A stretch of DNA of 64,000 bases from CADCTP01 sp963849885 (GCA_963849885.1 CAWKIV010000002.1:62001-126000); one strand, 5' to 3'; positions 17,581 to 25,756 are shown, counted from the first letter of the stretch. Notes: generated from the sequence alone by a model not told the origin. Translations and numbers: made by a program.

Positions 17581-17960
17581 CCGCCCGAGCCGCCGGACCG
17601 GACACCGCCGCCGAAGCCGCCGCGCGGCACGTTGCCGCCGGCGGCCGGCACGCCGCCGCGCCGGTAGGACCCGCTCGGCTGGGAGAAGGTGCCGCCGCTG
17701 ACCCGCTGGCCGATCCCGGGGAAGCCCCGGCCGACCGAGGTGCCGAGGAAATACCAGAGGAAGGCGCTGCCCCCGATGCCGGAGGTGGCCCGGCTGCCGT
17801 CGGGGTTGCACTGGTCGTCGTCCACCCGCACCTGCGTCTCCTCGTCGACGCAGACGGCCTGGTTGTCGACGGTGTCGTCGTCGCTGGAGCACGCGGCCAG
17901 CGACGGCGCCAGCAACGCCGTCACGCCGAGCACCACGGCGGCCGACTTGCGCTGCGACAT
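17577..17960 (-). CDS. glycine-rich lipoprotein of the YjfL/M/C-like operon
   Basis: A 127-residue protein with a lipoprotein signal (LLAPSLAACSS; lipobox LAAC, Cys about 24). An acidic stretch with two further Cys follows (VCVDEETQVRVDDDQC), then WYFLGTSVGRGFPGIG and a Ser/Gly/Arg-rich tail. The position first in the operon, and the C-x(n)-C plus Gly-rich tail, fit a counterpart of the YgiB/YjfM (DUF1190) lipoproteins, but I cannot confirm that domain by eye. Its stop overlaps the ATP-grasp gene start. Confidence 0.82.
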   Translation of the reverse strand: MSQRKSAAVVLGVTALLAPSLAACSSDDDTVDNQAVCVDEETQVRVDDDQCNPDGSRATSGIGGSAFLWYFLGTSVGRGFPGIGQRVSGGTFSQPSGSYRRGGVPAAGGNVPRGGFGGGVRSGGSGG

Positions 17961-17985
17961 GCGACTCCTGTCCGGGACGGGAAGT

Positions 17986-18013
17986 GGCCCGCCGGGAGGG
18001 TACCCGGCGGGCC
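17986..18013 (-). terminator. hairpin downstream of sigB
   Basis: A perfect 11-bp stem (ggcccgccggg / cccggcgggcc) with a six-base loop lies 22 bases beyond the sigB stop and before the lipoprotein start. It has no T-run, as usual in very GC-rich actinobacteria. Probably ends sigB transcription. Confidence 0.65.
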
Positions 18014-18034
18014 GTTGCTGATCCCTGCGGTGGC

Positions 18035-19129
18035 CTACTCGACGTAGTCGCGCAGCGCGCCGGACCGGGACGGGTGGCGCAGCTTGGCCATCGTGTCCCG
18101 CTCGATCTGCCGGATCCGCTCCCGGCTCAGCCCGAAGGCCTTGCCGATCTCGTCCAGCGTGCGCGGCCGGCCGTCGTCCAGCCCATACCGCATGCGCAGC
18201 ACCTGCCGCTCCCGGCTCTCCAGCGTGTCCAGCACCGCGTCGAGCTGCTCGCGCATGAAGCCGAACTCCACCGCGTCCTGCGCGTCCGCGGCGTCGGAGT
18301 CCTCGATGAAGTCACCCAGCTGGGCGTCGTCGTCGTCGCCGACGGTCTGGTCCAGGCTGACCAGGTCCCGCCCGTACTGGAACAGCTCGGTCACCCGCGC
18401 CGCGGTGATGTCGAGCTCCAGCCCGAGCTCCTCCTCGGTGGCGTCCCGGCCGAGCTGCTGGTGCAGGATCCGCCGGGTCCGCTCCAGCTTGTTGACCTGC
18501 TCGACCAGGTGGACCGGCAGCCGGATGGTCCGGCCCTGGTCGGCCATCGCCCGGGTGATCGCCTGCCGGATCCACCACGTCGCGTACGTCGAGAACTTGA
18601 AGCCCTTGGTGTAGTCGAACTTCTCCACCGCGCGGACCAGGCCGAGGTTGCCCTCCTGGATCAGGTCCAGGAACGGCAGGCCGTGGCCGGTGTAGCGCTT
18701 GGCCAGCGAGACCACCAGCCGCAGGTTGGCCTGCAGCAGGTGCTCCTTGGCCCGGCGGCCGTCCGCGGCCAGCGCCTGGAAGTCGCGGCGCTTGGCCGGG
18801 GTCAGCTTGGTGGTCGGGTGGGCGAGCAGGTGGTCGGCGTAGAGACCGGCCTCGATCCGCTTGGACAGCTCGACCTCCTGCTCGGCGTTGAGCAGGGCGA
18901 CCTTGCCGATCTCGTTGAGGTAGACCCGGACCAGGTCCGCGGACAGCGCGGCACTCTGCTCGTCCAGGTCGGGGAGCCTCTCGTCGACCTCCTCGACGGC
19001 GGCGGTGTCGGTCGCGGCCGCGTCGGGCCGCACCGACGGACGCTGCGTGCGGTGCGGCCGCGACATGATGCGCGGCTCGACCGACGCGCGGCGGCGCGGT
19101 GTGGCAGAGTCGGTGCGAGGAAATGTCAC
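18035..19129 (-). CDS. sigB: group 2 principal-like sigma factor SigB
   Basis: A 364-residue sigma-70 protein with region 1.2 (DLVRVYLNEIGKVALLN), region 2 (LVVSLAKRYTGHGLPFLDL; FSTYATWWIRQAITRAMADQ), region 3 and region 4 (LRMRYGLDDGRPRTLDEIG; LSRERIRQIERDTMAKLRH). It lacks the long Ala/Lys-rich N-terminal extension of the 35.0-kb sigma factor and is about 190 residues shorter, so it is the SigB-type stationary-phase or stress paralogue. ATG 19129 gives the full frame; an internal ATG at 19066 is an alternative start. Confidence 0.9.
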   Translation of the reverse strand: MTFPRTDSATPRRRASVEPRIMSRPHRTQRPSVRPDAAATDTAAVEEVDERLPDLDEQSAALSADLVRVYLNEIGKVALLNAEQEVELSKRIEAGLYADHLLAHPTTKLTPAKRRDFQALAADGRRAKEHLLQANLRLVVSLAKRYTGHGLPFLDLIQEGNLGLVRAVEKFDYTKGFKFSTYATWWIRQAITRAMADQGRTIRLPVHLVEQVNKLERTRRILHQQLGRDATEEELGLELDITAARVTELFQYGRDLVSLDQTVGDDDDAQLGDFIEDSDAADAQDAVEFGFMREQLDAVLDTLESRERQVLRMRYGLDDGRPRTLDEIGKAFGLSRERIRQIERDTMAKLRHPSRSGALRDYVE

Positions 19130-19204
19130 TGAACGGTCTCCCGGCTCGGGCGTGGTCGTACGTCTGTCTAACGTTCCGTACGACGCGGTGTTCCCGTCGG
19201 GGGT

Positions 19205-20032
19205 TCACTCCTGCCCCGCTCGGGGTTCACCGCAGGGCGATACCCGCCAGGTCGGCCTCCACCACCTCGCGCTCCTCGGCGTCCTGGACTTTTGCCAGCG
19301 CGGAGTGAGCGAGGTCACGTTCCCGGCGGGCCTCGTCGTGGTTGCCGGCGACGGCGTGCGCGCGGGCCAGCCCCTCGTGGGCGGAGGCCAGCAGCCAGGC
19401 CGGGACGTCGTTGGCTCGGGCGATCCCGGCGCACCGCTGGGCGTGGTGCAGCGCCGGCTCGGCCCGGCCCAGCACCGAGTAGACCCGGGCGCACTGCCAC
19501 TCCCCGATGGCCCGCTGCTCCGGCCCGCCGACCTCGCCCCAGTGGTAGCGGGACGCGTGCGCCGCGTGCACCATCCGGTCGTCCTCGTCGGCGCTCCGGC
19601 CGGGCCGCTCCAGCAGCTCCCAGACCAGGTTGAACAGGTCCGCGGCGAGCTGCCGCCGCTGCTCGGCGGGCAGCTGCGGTCGCGTGCGGTGTCGGTCATG
19701 TCGTCCCCCTCCAGCAGGTGGGTCAGGCCGTGCAGGATGCGCTGGTCCCGGGTCACCCGGGCCTGCACGTCCCGCCGGTACGCGGTCAGCCGGGCCCGCC
19801 CGCCGTCCGGCGCCGCCAGCACGGCCCGGATCTCGGCCAGCGGCAGGTCCAGCGAGCGCAGCCGGTGGATGCGGCGGGCCCGGTCCAGCTGGGCCGGGGC
19901 GTACCGGCGGTGCCGGGTGACCGGGTCCACCGCGGCCGGCGGCAGCAGGCCGATCTCGTCGTAGTGCCGCAGCGCCTTGACGGTCAGCCCGGACAGCCGG
20001 GCGAACCGCCCGATCGCGAGGCTCTCGTCCAC
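19205..20032 (-). CDS. MerR-family transcriptional regulator (C-terminal part out of frame)
   Basis: The first about 110 residues are a MerR winged helix (IGRFARLSGLTVKALRHYDE; VDPVTRHRRYAPAQLDRA) followed by the dimerisation helix. After about residue 114 this frame becomes Ser/Arg/Pro-rich nonsense, while a conserved helical domain appears in the neighbouring frame. Adding one missing base near 19680-19692 would join both into one protein of about 270 residues. Metal-binding cysteines are absent, so the ligand is probably organic. Confidence 0.75.
   Translation of the reverse strand: MDESLAIGRFARLSGLTVKALRHYDEIGLLPPAAVDPVTRHRRYAPAQLDRARRIHRLRSLDLPLAEIRAVLAAPDGGRARLTAYRRDVQARVTRDQRILHGLTHLLEGDDMTDTARDRSCPPSSGGSSPRTCSTWSGSCWSGPAGAPTRTTGWCTRRTRPATTGARSAGRSSGPSGSGSAPGSTRCWAGPSRRCTTPSGAPGSPEPTTSRPGCWPPPTRGWPARTPSPATTTRPAGNVTSLTPRWQKSRTPRSARWWRPTWRVSPCGEPRAGQE
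19227..19699 (-). pseudogene. TPR-like helical domain gene or domain following MerR, shifted frame
   Basis: From ATG 19699 the expected product starts MTDTA and then, after one missing base, continues QLPAEQRRQLAADLFNL, HAAHASRYHWGEVGGP, ARVYSVLGRAEPALHHA and AHEGLARAHAVAGNHDEA to a stop at 19227. These helical repeats are well conserved in actinobacteria directly after MerR regulators. Because the ATG shares the MerR frame, restoring one base gives either a MerR fusion or an internally initiated second protein. Function unknown. Confidence 0.6.
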
Positions 20033-20066
20033 GCCCGGACCGTACGACCTCCCGCAGGGGGAGGTG

Positions 20067-20489
20067 CTAGACCTCGAGGATGACGGTGACCGGGCCGTCG
20101 TTGACCAGGGCGACCTGCATCAGCGCGCCGAAGACGCCGGTCGCCACGGTCGCGCCGCGCTCCCGCAGGGCGGCGACCACGGCGTCGACCAGCGGCTCGG
20201 CGACCGGCCCGGGCGCGGCCGCCGACCAGCTCGGCCGGCGGCCCTTGCGGGTGTCCGCGTAGAGCGTGAACTGGCTGACCACCAGCAGCGGCGCGCCCAC
20301 CTCGGCCGCGGACCGCTCGCCGGCCAGGATGCGCAGCTCGTGCACCTTGCGGGCGAGCGCGGCGGCGGTGCCGGCGTCGTCGGTGTGGGTGACCCCGACC
20401 AGCACCAGCAGCCCGGCGCCGATCTCGCCGGTGACCCGGCCGTCGACGGTCACGCTGGCCGAGGACACCCGCTGCACCACCGCCCGCAC
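20067..20489 (-). CDS. dtd: D-aminoacyl-tRNA deacylase
   Basis: A 140-residue protein from GTG 20489 (start MRAVVQRVSSASVTVDG). The two diagnostic motifs are present: SQFTLYADTRKGRRPSW in the middle and a C-terminal NDGPVT in place of the usual NxGPVT. Dtd hydrolyses D-amino acids, and glycine, mischarged on tRNAs. The length matches the family (about 145). Same strand as the MerR gene, 35 bp upstream of it. Confidence 0.93.
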   Translation of the reverse strand: MRAVVQRVSSASVTVDGRVTGEIGAGLLVLVGVTHTDDAGTAAALARKVHELRILAGERSAAEVGAPLLVVSQFTLYADTRKGRRPSWSAAAPGPVAEPLVDAVVAALRERGATVATGVFGALMQVALVNDGPVTVILEV

Positions 20490-20500
20490 GGGCGGGCACG

Positions 20501-20902
20501 TTACGGGATGGCGGGGGAGGGGCCGGGCACGGTGGGCAGCCCGGCCGCCCGCCAGGCCCGGAAGCCGCCGACCAGGTCGGTGGCCCGGTGCACGCCGAGC
20601 CGGCGCAGCGCGTACGCGGCCAGGCTGGAGGTGAAGCCGTCGTTGCAGAGCACCACGACCTGCGCCTCCGCCCCGGCCTGCGGCACCCGCCAGGCGCTGG
20701 TCGGCGCGAACCGCCACTCCAGCACGTTGCGCTCCACCACCAGCGCGCCGGGCACCTCGCCCTCGGCGGCCCGGAACGCCGCCGGCCGGATGTCGACCAG
20801 CACCGCCCCGGCCCGGGCCGCCCGGGCCGCCTCGCCCGGGTCCAGCCGGCGCAGCCCGGACCGGGCCTCGGCGATCAGGTCCTCCACGGTCAGCGGCATC
20901 AT
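20501..20902 (-). CDS. single-domain rhodanese-like protein
   Basis: A 133-residue protein with the rhodanese fold (VLVDIRPAAFRAAEGEVPGA; TDLVGGFRAWRAAGLP) and a Cys-containing active loop LCNDGFTSSLAAY (about Cys89). It lies 11 bp downstream of a cysteine dioxygenase gene on the same strand. A dioxygenase/rhodanese pairing suggests a joint role in handling excess thiol or sulfane sulfur. The substrate is inferred, not seen. Confidence 0.9.
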   Translation of the reverse strand: MMPLTVEDLIAEARSGLRRLDPGEAARAARAGAVLVDIRPAAFRAAEGEVPGALVVERNVLEWRFAPTSAWRVPQAGAEAQVVVLCNDGFTSSLAAYALRRLGVHRATDLVGGFRAWRAAGLPTVPGPSPAIP

Positions 20903-20912
20903 CCGGACCCGC

Positions 20913-21410
20913 TCAGCCCGGCTCGGGCAGGTCGACGTCGGTGCCGAGCGGGAGCAGCGGCGGCGAGTAGGCGTGCACGCTGGTCGCGTCCTCCAGGCTG
21001 TCGTTGGCCACCCGGTGCACCCGCTCCGGGCCGAAGGCCGAGCCGAGGCCGGGCGACCGGGCGGCGCGCCGGCTGCGCACCGGCCCGTCCCGCCAGGTCT
21101 CGGTCAGCTCGCCGTCCAGCACGGTGTACGCGCCGGCCGCGCCGCCGTGGTGGTGCGGCCGGGTCGCCTGCCCGGGCGACCAGGTCAGCAGCCAGACCTC
21201 GACCTGCTCGGTGAGGGCGAGCCGGAGGTACCAGCGCTCGGCGGGGTCGTGCACCGCCTCGAAGCGGAGCGCGTCCTGCGCGCCGTCGGCGAGCAGCTGG
21301 GTGAGCCGGGCCAGGTCGGCCAGCGTCCACTCGGGACGGTCGGCGAGCAGCGAGCGGAACGGTCGGACGGCCGGGTGGACGTGCGGCAGCGCGAGAATGG
21401 TCGCGGTCAT
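20913..21410 (-). CDS. cysteine dioxygenase family protein
   Basis: A 165-residue cupin. Iron-binding histidines are visible in RPHHHGGAAGAYTVLDGEL (about 85-103) and FGPERVHRVAN (about 130-140), followed by SVHAYSPPL. Bacterial cysteine dioxygenases oxidise cysteine to cysteine sulfinate using a three-His Fe(II) site. It is upstream of the rhodanese gene and downstream of a second, more diverged copy (21560-22045), so the locus holds a tandem duplication. Confidence 0.92.
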   Translation of the reverse strand: MTATILALPHVHPAVRPFRSLLADRPEWTLADLARLTQLLADGAQDALRFEAVHDPAERWYLRLALTEQVEVWLLTWSPGQATRPHHHGGAAGAYTVLDGELTETWRDGPVRSRRAARSPGLGSAFGPERVHRVANDSLEDATSVHAYSPPLLPLGTDVDLPEPG

Positions 21411-21488
21411 GCGGAAGCTCCGGAAGGGTGAGCCCGGGCGGTCGCGCCCGGGTGTGGGAGGTGGGCCGGGAGGGCGCGCTGGCGCGCG

Positions 21489-21563
21489 TCAGCCGGCCGG
21501 ACAGGCGTCGGCCACGACCCGGAGCAGGTCGACGGCGCGGTCCCGCCACAGACCCGGGCTCAT
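21489..21563 (-). CDS. possible 24-residue ORF between the two dioxygenase genes
   Basis: An ATG at 21563 overlaps the stop of the upstream dioxygenase as ATGA and opens a 24-codon frame (MSPGLWRDRAVDLLRVVADA then CPAG) ending at 21489. It fills part of the 149-bp gap before the next dioxygenase gene. The overlap suggests coupled translation and there is a lone cysteine near the end, but nothing else supports expression. It could be chance. Confidence 0.3.
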   Translation of the reverse strand: MSPGLWRDRAVDLLRVVADACPAG

Positions 21564-22045
21564 CGCGGGCCCGGGGTGGCGACGTGGGCGTGCACGCTGA
21601 TCGCGGGCAGCACGCCCAGGTTTTGCAGGGTGTGCAGGCGGCCGGGGCCGGCCGCGGCGCCGCGGCCCGGGCGGCGGCGGGCCCGCCGGGTGCCGACCCG
21701 GCCGTGCGGCCAGGTCTCGGTCAGCTCCCCGTCGAGCACGGTGTAGGCCGAGGCGGTGCCGTGCTCGTGCCAGCTGCTGGACCGGCCGGGCGGCCAGGTC
21801 ACCAGCCACAGCTCGACCTGGCCGGAGTGGGCCAGCCGCAGCCGCCAGCGGACGGCCGGGTCGAAGCGGGCGGTGCGGTGCAGCTCGGCGCCGGCCCGGG
21901 TGGCGAAGGCGCGGGTGAGCCGCTGCAGGTCGGCGGGCGACCAGTGCGGGCGCGGGGCCAGCACGCCGGCCAGCGGGCAGACGGCGGCGACCGCGGGATG
22001 CGCGTACGGCCCGCCGAGGTCCTGCCACAGTCCTGTCGCCGACAC
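21560..22045 (-). CDS. second cysteine dioxygenase-like protein, diverged
   Basis: A 161-residue paralogue of the 20913-21410 protein. It keeps WHEHGTASAYTVLDGELTET and ISVHAHV, and the third His may be in GRLHTLQN. The usual HHH start of the motif is HEH here, and the segment between the two motif blocks is Arg-rich (GTRRARRRPGRGAAAGPG). Metal binding is still possible, but substrate specificity may differ (other thiol dioxygenases share the fold). Same operon direction as the dioxygenase and rhodanese genes. Confidence 0.82.
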   Translation of the reverse strand: MSATGLWQDLGGPYAHPAVAAVCPLAGVLAPRPHWSPADLQRLTRAFATRAGAELHRTARFDPAVRWRLRLAHSGQVELWLVTWPPGRSSSWHEHGTASAYTVLDGELTETWPHGRVGTRRARRRPGRGAAAGPGRLHTLQNLGVLPAISVHAHVATPGPR

Positions 22046-22063
22046 GCTGCTTACTCTATCGGC

Positions 22064-23482
22064 TTAGTAGGGAATGAGGAACCCCTCGTCGGCCAGCCCG
22101 GTCGCGATGGTGCCGACCTCGGCCGGCTCGACGCCGAACGCGAGCCCCAGCACCGCGGCCAGCTCACCCAGCGGGCGGTCGCCGTCGCAGCCGGCGACCA
22201 GCGCCGCCACCACCTCGTCCACCTCCGCCGACCGGCGCAGCCCGCCCGGCTGCCGGAGCCGCTGCCCGGTGACCGCCCAGCCCTCCGGGCCGGGCTCGGC
22301 GACCTGCTCCAGCACCAGCCCGGGCGCCCGGCGGAACCGGACCGTGCCCGGGTCGGCGCCGCGCAGCGCGGCCAGCTGGTCGAACCAGGCGCCGACGTGC
22401 GGGCCGGCCGGCTCCTCGACCTGCTGCGGCACGTCCTCGATGCGCACCGCCGGCGTCGCCGCGCCGGACCGGTGCAGGGTGATCAGCCCGAAGCCGACCG
22501 CGTCCACCCGGGCGGCGGCGAACCAGTCCAGCCAGCGGGCGTACCGGTCCTCGTAGCCGGGTGAGCCGCGCTCGCCGGCGTCGGCCAGCCACAGCGCCGC
22601 GTACTGGGCCGGGTCGGCCACCTCCCGCTGCCACACCCAGGCGTCGCAGCCGGACCCGTCCAGCCAGCCGGCCAGCCGGTCCTCCCAGGGCTCGCCGGCC
22701 ACGTGCACCCAGTTGGCCAGCAGCTGGCACCAGCCGCCGTCGGCGAGGTGGGCCGGCGCGGCCCGGACCAGCCGGCGGCAGACCTCGTCGCCGACCAGCC
22801 CGCTGTCCCGGTACGCGAAGCCGCCGTCACCCGGGCCGACGATGAACGGCGGGTTGCAGACCACCAGGTCGAAGCGGCGGCCGGCCACCGGGTCGAGCAG
22901 GTCGCCGGGGAGCAGCTCCCAGTCCAGCCGGTTGAGCCGGGCGGTCAGCCCGGCCAGCCGCAGCGCCCGGGGCAGCACGTCGGTGCCGGTCACCGTCCCG
23001 GCGTGGGCGGACAGGTGCAGCGCCTGCACGCCGCTGCCGGTGCCGACGTCCAGCGCGGTGCCCACCGGCCGGCGCACGGTCGCCCCGGCGAGGGTCAGCG
23101 AGGCCGGCCCGACCCCGAGCACGTGGTCCGGGCGCACCGGGCCCGGCCGCACGTCGGTGCCGAGGTCGGCGACCACCCACCACCCCTCGTACGGGCGGAC
23201 GTCGACGGCGGCGCGGTAGCCGGCGCCGTCCCGCTCCAGCACGGCGCTGACCGGCAGCGCCGCCGCGACCGCGGCCGCGGGCTCGGTGCGGCCGAGCAGG
23301 AAGAGCCGGATCAGCGTCTCCAGCGGGGTGCCGCCGCGGGTGGCCCGCAGCGCCGGCACCCGCTCGCCGCGGGCCAGCGCGCCGGCCGCCTCCTCGCCGA
23401 GCAGCTCGACGACGGCATCCGCGGTGTAGCCGGCCGCGGCCAGCGCGTCGGCCAGCCGGTCCGCCTCGGCGTCGGTCAGCAC
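22064..23482 (-). CDS. class I SAM-dependent methyltransferase with NPPF motif (RlmG/HemK-like)
   Basis: A 472-residue protein; GTG 23482 is chosen because it overlaps the stop of the preceding cyclodeaminase gene by seven bases. An N-terminal helical domain (about 1-100) precedes a methyltransferase core with motif I ALDVGTGSGVQALHLSAH (about 147) and motif IV VVCNPPFIVGPG (about 208), which marks an N-methyltransferase acting on a base or glutamine amide. A winged C-terminal region of about 130 residues follows (GDRPLGELAAVLGLAFGVE). Conserved in actinobacteria; the target is unknown. Confidence 0.87.
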   Translation of the reverse strand: MLTDAEADRLADALAAAGYTADAVVELLGEEAAGALARGERVPALRATRGGTPLETLIRLFLLGRTEPAAAVAAALPVSAVLERDGAGYRAAVDVRPYEGWWVVADLGTDVRPGPVRPDHVLGVGPASLTLAGATVRRPVGTALDVGTGSGVQALHLSAHAGTVTGTDVLPRALRLAGLTARLNRLDWELLPGDLLDPVAGRRFDLVVCNPPFIVGPGDGGFAYRDSGLVGDEVCRRLVRAAPAHLADGGWCQLLANWVHVAGEPWEDRLAGWLDGSGCDAWVWQREVADPAQYAALWLADAGERGSPGYEDRYARWLDWFAAARVDAVGFGLITLHRSGAATPAVRIEDVPQQVEEPAGPHVGAWFDQLAALRGADPGTVRFRRAPGLVLEQVAEPGPEGWAVTGQRLRQPGGLRRSAEVDEVVAALVAGCDGDRPLGELAAVLGLAFGVEPAEVGTIATGLADEGFLIPY

Positions 23483-24363
23483 CCGGGCGTCCGGCCCGCC
23501 GCCCGGGCCGCCAGCACCGCGTCCTCCCAGGCCATCCCGACGGTCTTCACCAGCGACGGCCCCCGGTGCGGGCGCGGCCCGCCGCGGACCAGCTCGGCCA
23601 GCGGCTGCAGCCGCTCCGCCGGCACCCCGGCCAGCACCAGGTCGCCGGCCTCGCGCAGCGCCGTGGCGACGTCCTCGACCACGACGCGGGAGCGGTGGAC
23701 GAGGCCGGCGTCGACCTCCCGGGCGGTCGGCTCGTGGCTGCCGACGGCGACCACGCAGGCGTGGTCGGCGACCAGCCGGCCGTCGAAGAGCGGCTCGCGG
23801 GCCGTGGTCGCGCACACCACCAGGTCGGCGCCCTCGACGTCGGCGGCCGAGCCGACCCGGCCGCCGCACCGGTCGGCCAGCGCCGCGGCCCGGGACCGGT
23901 CCCGGCCGACGATCGCCACGTCCGCCACCGGCCGCACCGCCCGCAGCGCGGCCACGTGCCCCTCGCCCTGCGGCCCGGTGCCGAAGACCACCAGCCGGCG
24001 GGCGTCCGGCGCGGCCAGGTGCCGCACGGCCAGCGCGGACACCGCCGGGGTGCGGACCGCGGTCAGCGCGGCGCCGTCGACCAGCGCCGCCGGCGCCAGC
24101 GTCGCGGCGTCGAAGAGCACCAGCACGCCCTGCACCCGCGGCTGCCGGCCGGCCGGCCCCACGGTCACCAGCTTCACCGCGAACCCGCCGGCCGCGGTGG
24201 ACGGCATCACCAGCAGCTCGCCGCCGGCACCGGGCACCGCCGTCCGGGGCGGGTCCGCGCCCGGGTCGGCCCCCGCTCGCAGCGCCCGCTCCAGCGCGTC
24301 CACGGCCACCGCCGGCGGCAGCGCGGCGGCCAGCGCCGCCGCGTCGAGGTGGGGGAGGTGCAC
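23476..24363 (-). CDS. ornithine cyclodeaminase / mu-crystallin family protein
   Basis: A 295-residue protein with the family signatures: substrate-side Arg/Lys in the N-terminal half (GGFAVKLVTVGP), NAD(P)-binding LVVFGTGPQGEGHVAAL (about 125) and VVCATTAREPLF, ending HRGPSLVKTVGMAWEDAVLA. Members deaminate ornithine to proline or reduce cyclic imines. The end overlaps the methyltransferase start, so the two are probably co-transcribed, though no functional link is evident. Confidence 0.9.
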   Translation of the reverse strand: MHLPHLDAAALAAALPPAVAVDALERALRAGADPGADPPRTAVPGAGGELLVMPSTAAGGFAVKLVTVGPAGRQPRVQGVLVLFDAATLAPAALVDGAALTAVRTPAVSALAVRHLAAPDARRLVVFGTGPQGEGHVAALRAVRPVADVAIVGRDRSRAAALADRCGGRVGSAADVEGADLVVCATTAREPLFDGRLVADHACVVAVGSHEPTAREVDAGLVHRSRVVVEDVATALREAGDLVLAGVPAERLQPLAELVRGGPRPHRGPSLVKTVGMAWEDAVLAARAAGRTPGC

Positions 24364-24407
24364 CCCGGCACCGTACGGCGCCGCCGCCGGGGCACTAGCC
24401 TGCGCCC

Positions 24408-24980
24408 ATGGGTCTGATGCTCAGCCAGCAGCCGGAGGCGGACGCCCTGCTCGACCGGGACCCGCTGGCGCTGGTGATCGGGATGGTGCTGGACCAGCAG
24501 ATCCCGCTGGAGAAGGCGTTCTCCAGCCCGTACGTGCTGGCGGAGCGGCTCGGGCACGTGCCGGACGCGGCCGAGATCGCCGGGCTGGACGAGGACACCC
24601 TGGTGGCGGTCTTCGCCAAGCCGCCGGCGCTGCACCGCTTCCCCGGGTCGATGGCCAAGCGGGTGCAGGCGATGTGCCGGGCGGTGGTCGAGCGGTACGA
24701 CAACGACGTGACGAAGGTCTGGACCGGGGCGGCCGACGGGAAGGACCTGCTCAAGCGGGTCGCGGCGCTGCCCGGCTTCGGCACCCAGAAGGCGCAGATC
24801 TTCGTGGCCCTGCTCGGCAAGCAGTACGGCGTGGACGTGCCGGGCTGGCGGGAGGCCGCCGGCGACTTCGGCCCGGAGGGCACGTACAAGTCCGTCGCCG
24901 ACATCCGCGACCCCGACTCCCTCACCCGCGTCCGCGAGTACAAGAAGCAACTCAAGGCCGCCGCCAAGGCCGACGCCTAG
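24408..24980 (+). CDS. HhH-GPD superfamily base-excision repair protein
   Basis: A 190-residue protein from ATG 24408. The N-terminal IGMVLDQQIPLEKAF matches the conserved first helix of HhH-GPD glycosylases, and the helix-hairpin-helix is LPGFGTQKAQIFVALLGK (about 124-141). The protein is shorter than Nth or AlkA and lacks a C-terminal Fe-S cluster. This compact form is widespread in actinobacteria; the excised base is unknown. Divergent from the cyclodeaminase gene. Confidence 0.88.
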   Translation: MGLMLSQQPEADALLDRDPLALVIGMVLDQQIPLEKAFSSPYVLAERLGHVPDAAEIAGLDEDTLVAVFAKPPALHRFPGSMAKRVQAMCRAVVERYDNDVTKVWTGAADGKDLLKRVAALPGFGTQKAQIFVALLGKQYGVDVPGWREAAGDFGPEGTYKSVADIRDPDSLTRVREYKKQLKAAAKADA

Positions 24981-25008
24981 AAGCGCAGCTTGCGCCTACG
25001 ATCACGGC

Positions 25009-25239
25009 ATGGCGTACGAGCGCATCACCGTCGACCCCGCACAGATGGGCGGGCTGCCGTGCATCCGGGGCCTGCGGGTCACCGTGAGCGCGGTCGTCGG
25101 ACAGCTCGCGGCCGGTCGGTCGATCGAGGACATACTGGCGGACTTCCCGTACCTCGAGCGGGAGGACGTGTTGGCGGCCCTGGAGTATGCCGCCGCCGCG
25201 GTGTCGGAGCGTGAGCTGCCGCTGGCACAGCCGGCGTGA
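25009..25239 (+). CDS. DUF433 antitoxin-like protein
   Basis: A 76-residue DUF433 protein (ITVDPAQMGGLPCIRGLRVT; SIEDILADFPYLEREDVLAA), a small winged-helix-like family used as antitoxin partners. Its stop overlaps the start of the PIN-like gene (GTGA at 25236). It sits directly behind the HhH-GPD gene (29 bp). It is expected to neutralise the downstream nuclease and to repress the pair. Confidence 0.92.
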   Translation: MAYERITVDPAQMGGLPCIRGLRVTVSAVVGQLAAGRSIEDILADFPYLEREDVLAALEYAAAAVSERELPLAQPA

Positions 25240-25613
25240 GATTCGTCGTCGACGCCAACCTTTCGCCGCGGGTCGCCGGATACCTGCATGTCGCCGGGCA
25301 CGACGCCGTGCACGTCGTGGACGTCGACCTCCAGCACGCCGCCGATTCGACGATCATGGAGTGGGCGCGCGTCAACCGGCGCGTCGTGCTGTCGAGCGAC
25401 ACCGACTTCGGCGCCCTGCTGGCCAGGCAGGAGGCCCGGGAGCCGTCGTTCCTCCTGCTGCGGCACCTCAACGAACGCAAGCCGGAGGAACAGGCCGGGC
25501 TGGTGCTCGCCAACCTGCCGGCCGTCACCGCCGATCTGATGGCCGGGGCGGTCGTCACGCTGACACCGCGTCATCTCCGGGTCCGGCCGCTTCCGATCCG
25601 GCCCGCGTCCTGA
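25236..25613 (+). CDS. DUF5615 PIN-like toxin
   Basis: A 125-residue protein starting at GTG 25236. It has the DUF5615 PIN-like acid residues: MRFVVDANLSPRVAGYL (Asp6), a central VVDVDLQHAADSTIMEWA and VVLSSDTDFGALL. Such proteins pair with DUF433 antitoxins and are presumed ribonucleases (the VapBC45 type). The four-base overlap with the antitoxin gene indicates a two-gene operon. RNA target unknown. Confidence 0.92.
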   Translation: MRFVVDANLSPRVAGYLHVAGHDAVHVVDVDLQHAADSTIMEWARVNRRVVLSSDTDFGALLARQEAREPSFLLLRHLNERKPEEQAGLVLANLPAVTADLMAGAVVTLTPRHLRVRPLPIRPAS

Positions 25614-25756
25614 TCCAGCGCGTCGGCAAGCGGCGGGAATAGCGGCGCCGCAGGTGGGTGAATGGGGGTGCCGGAAGGTGCGGGGCACCTGGTGCGGTGG
25701 GACACTGGGGCGGGCCCGGTGCCTGGCGACGGTGCCGGCATGGGAGGCGCTGCGCT

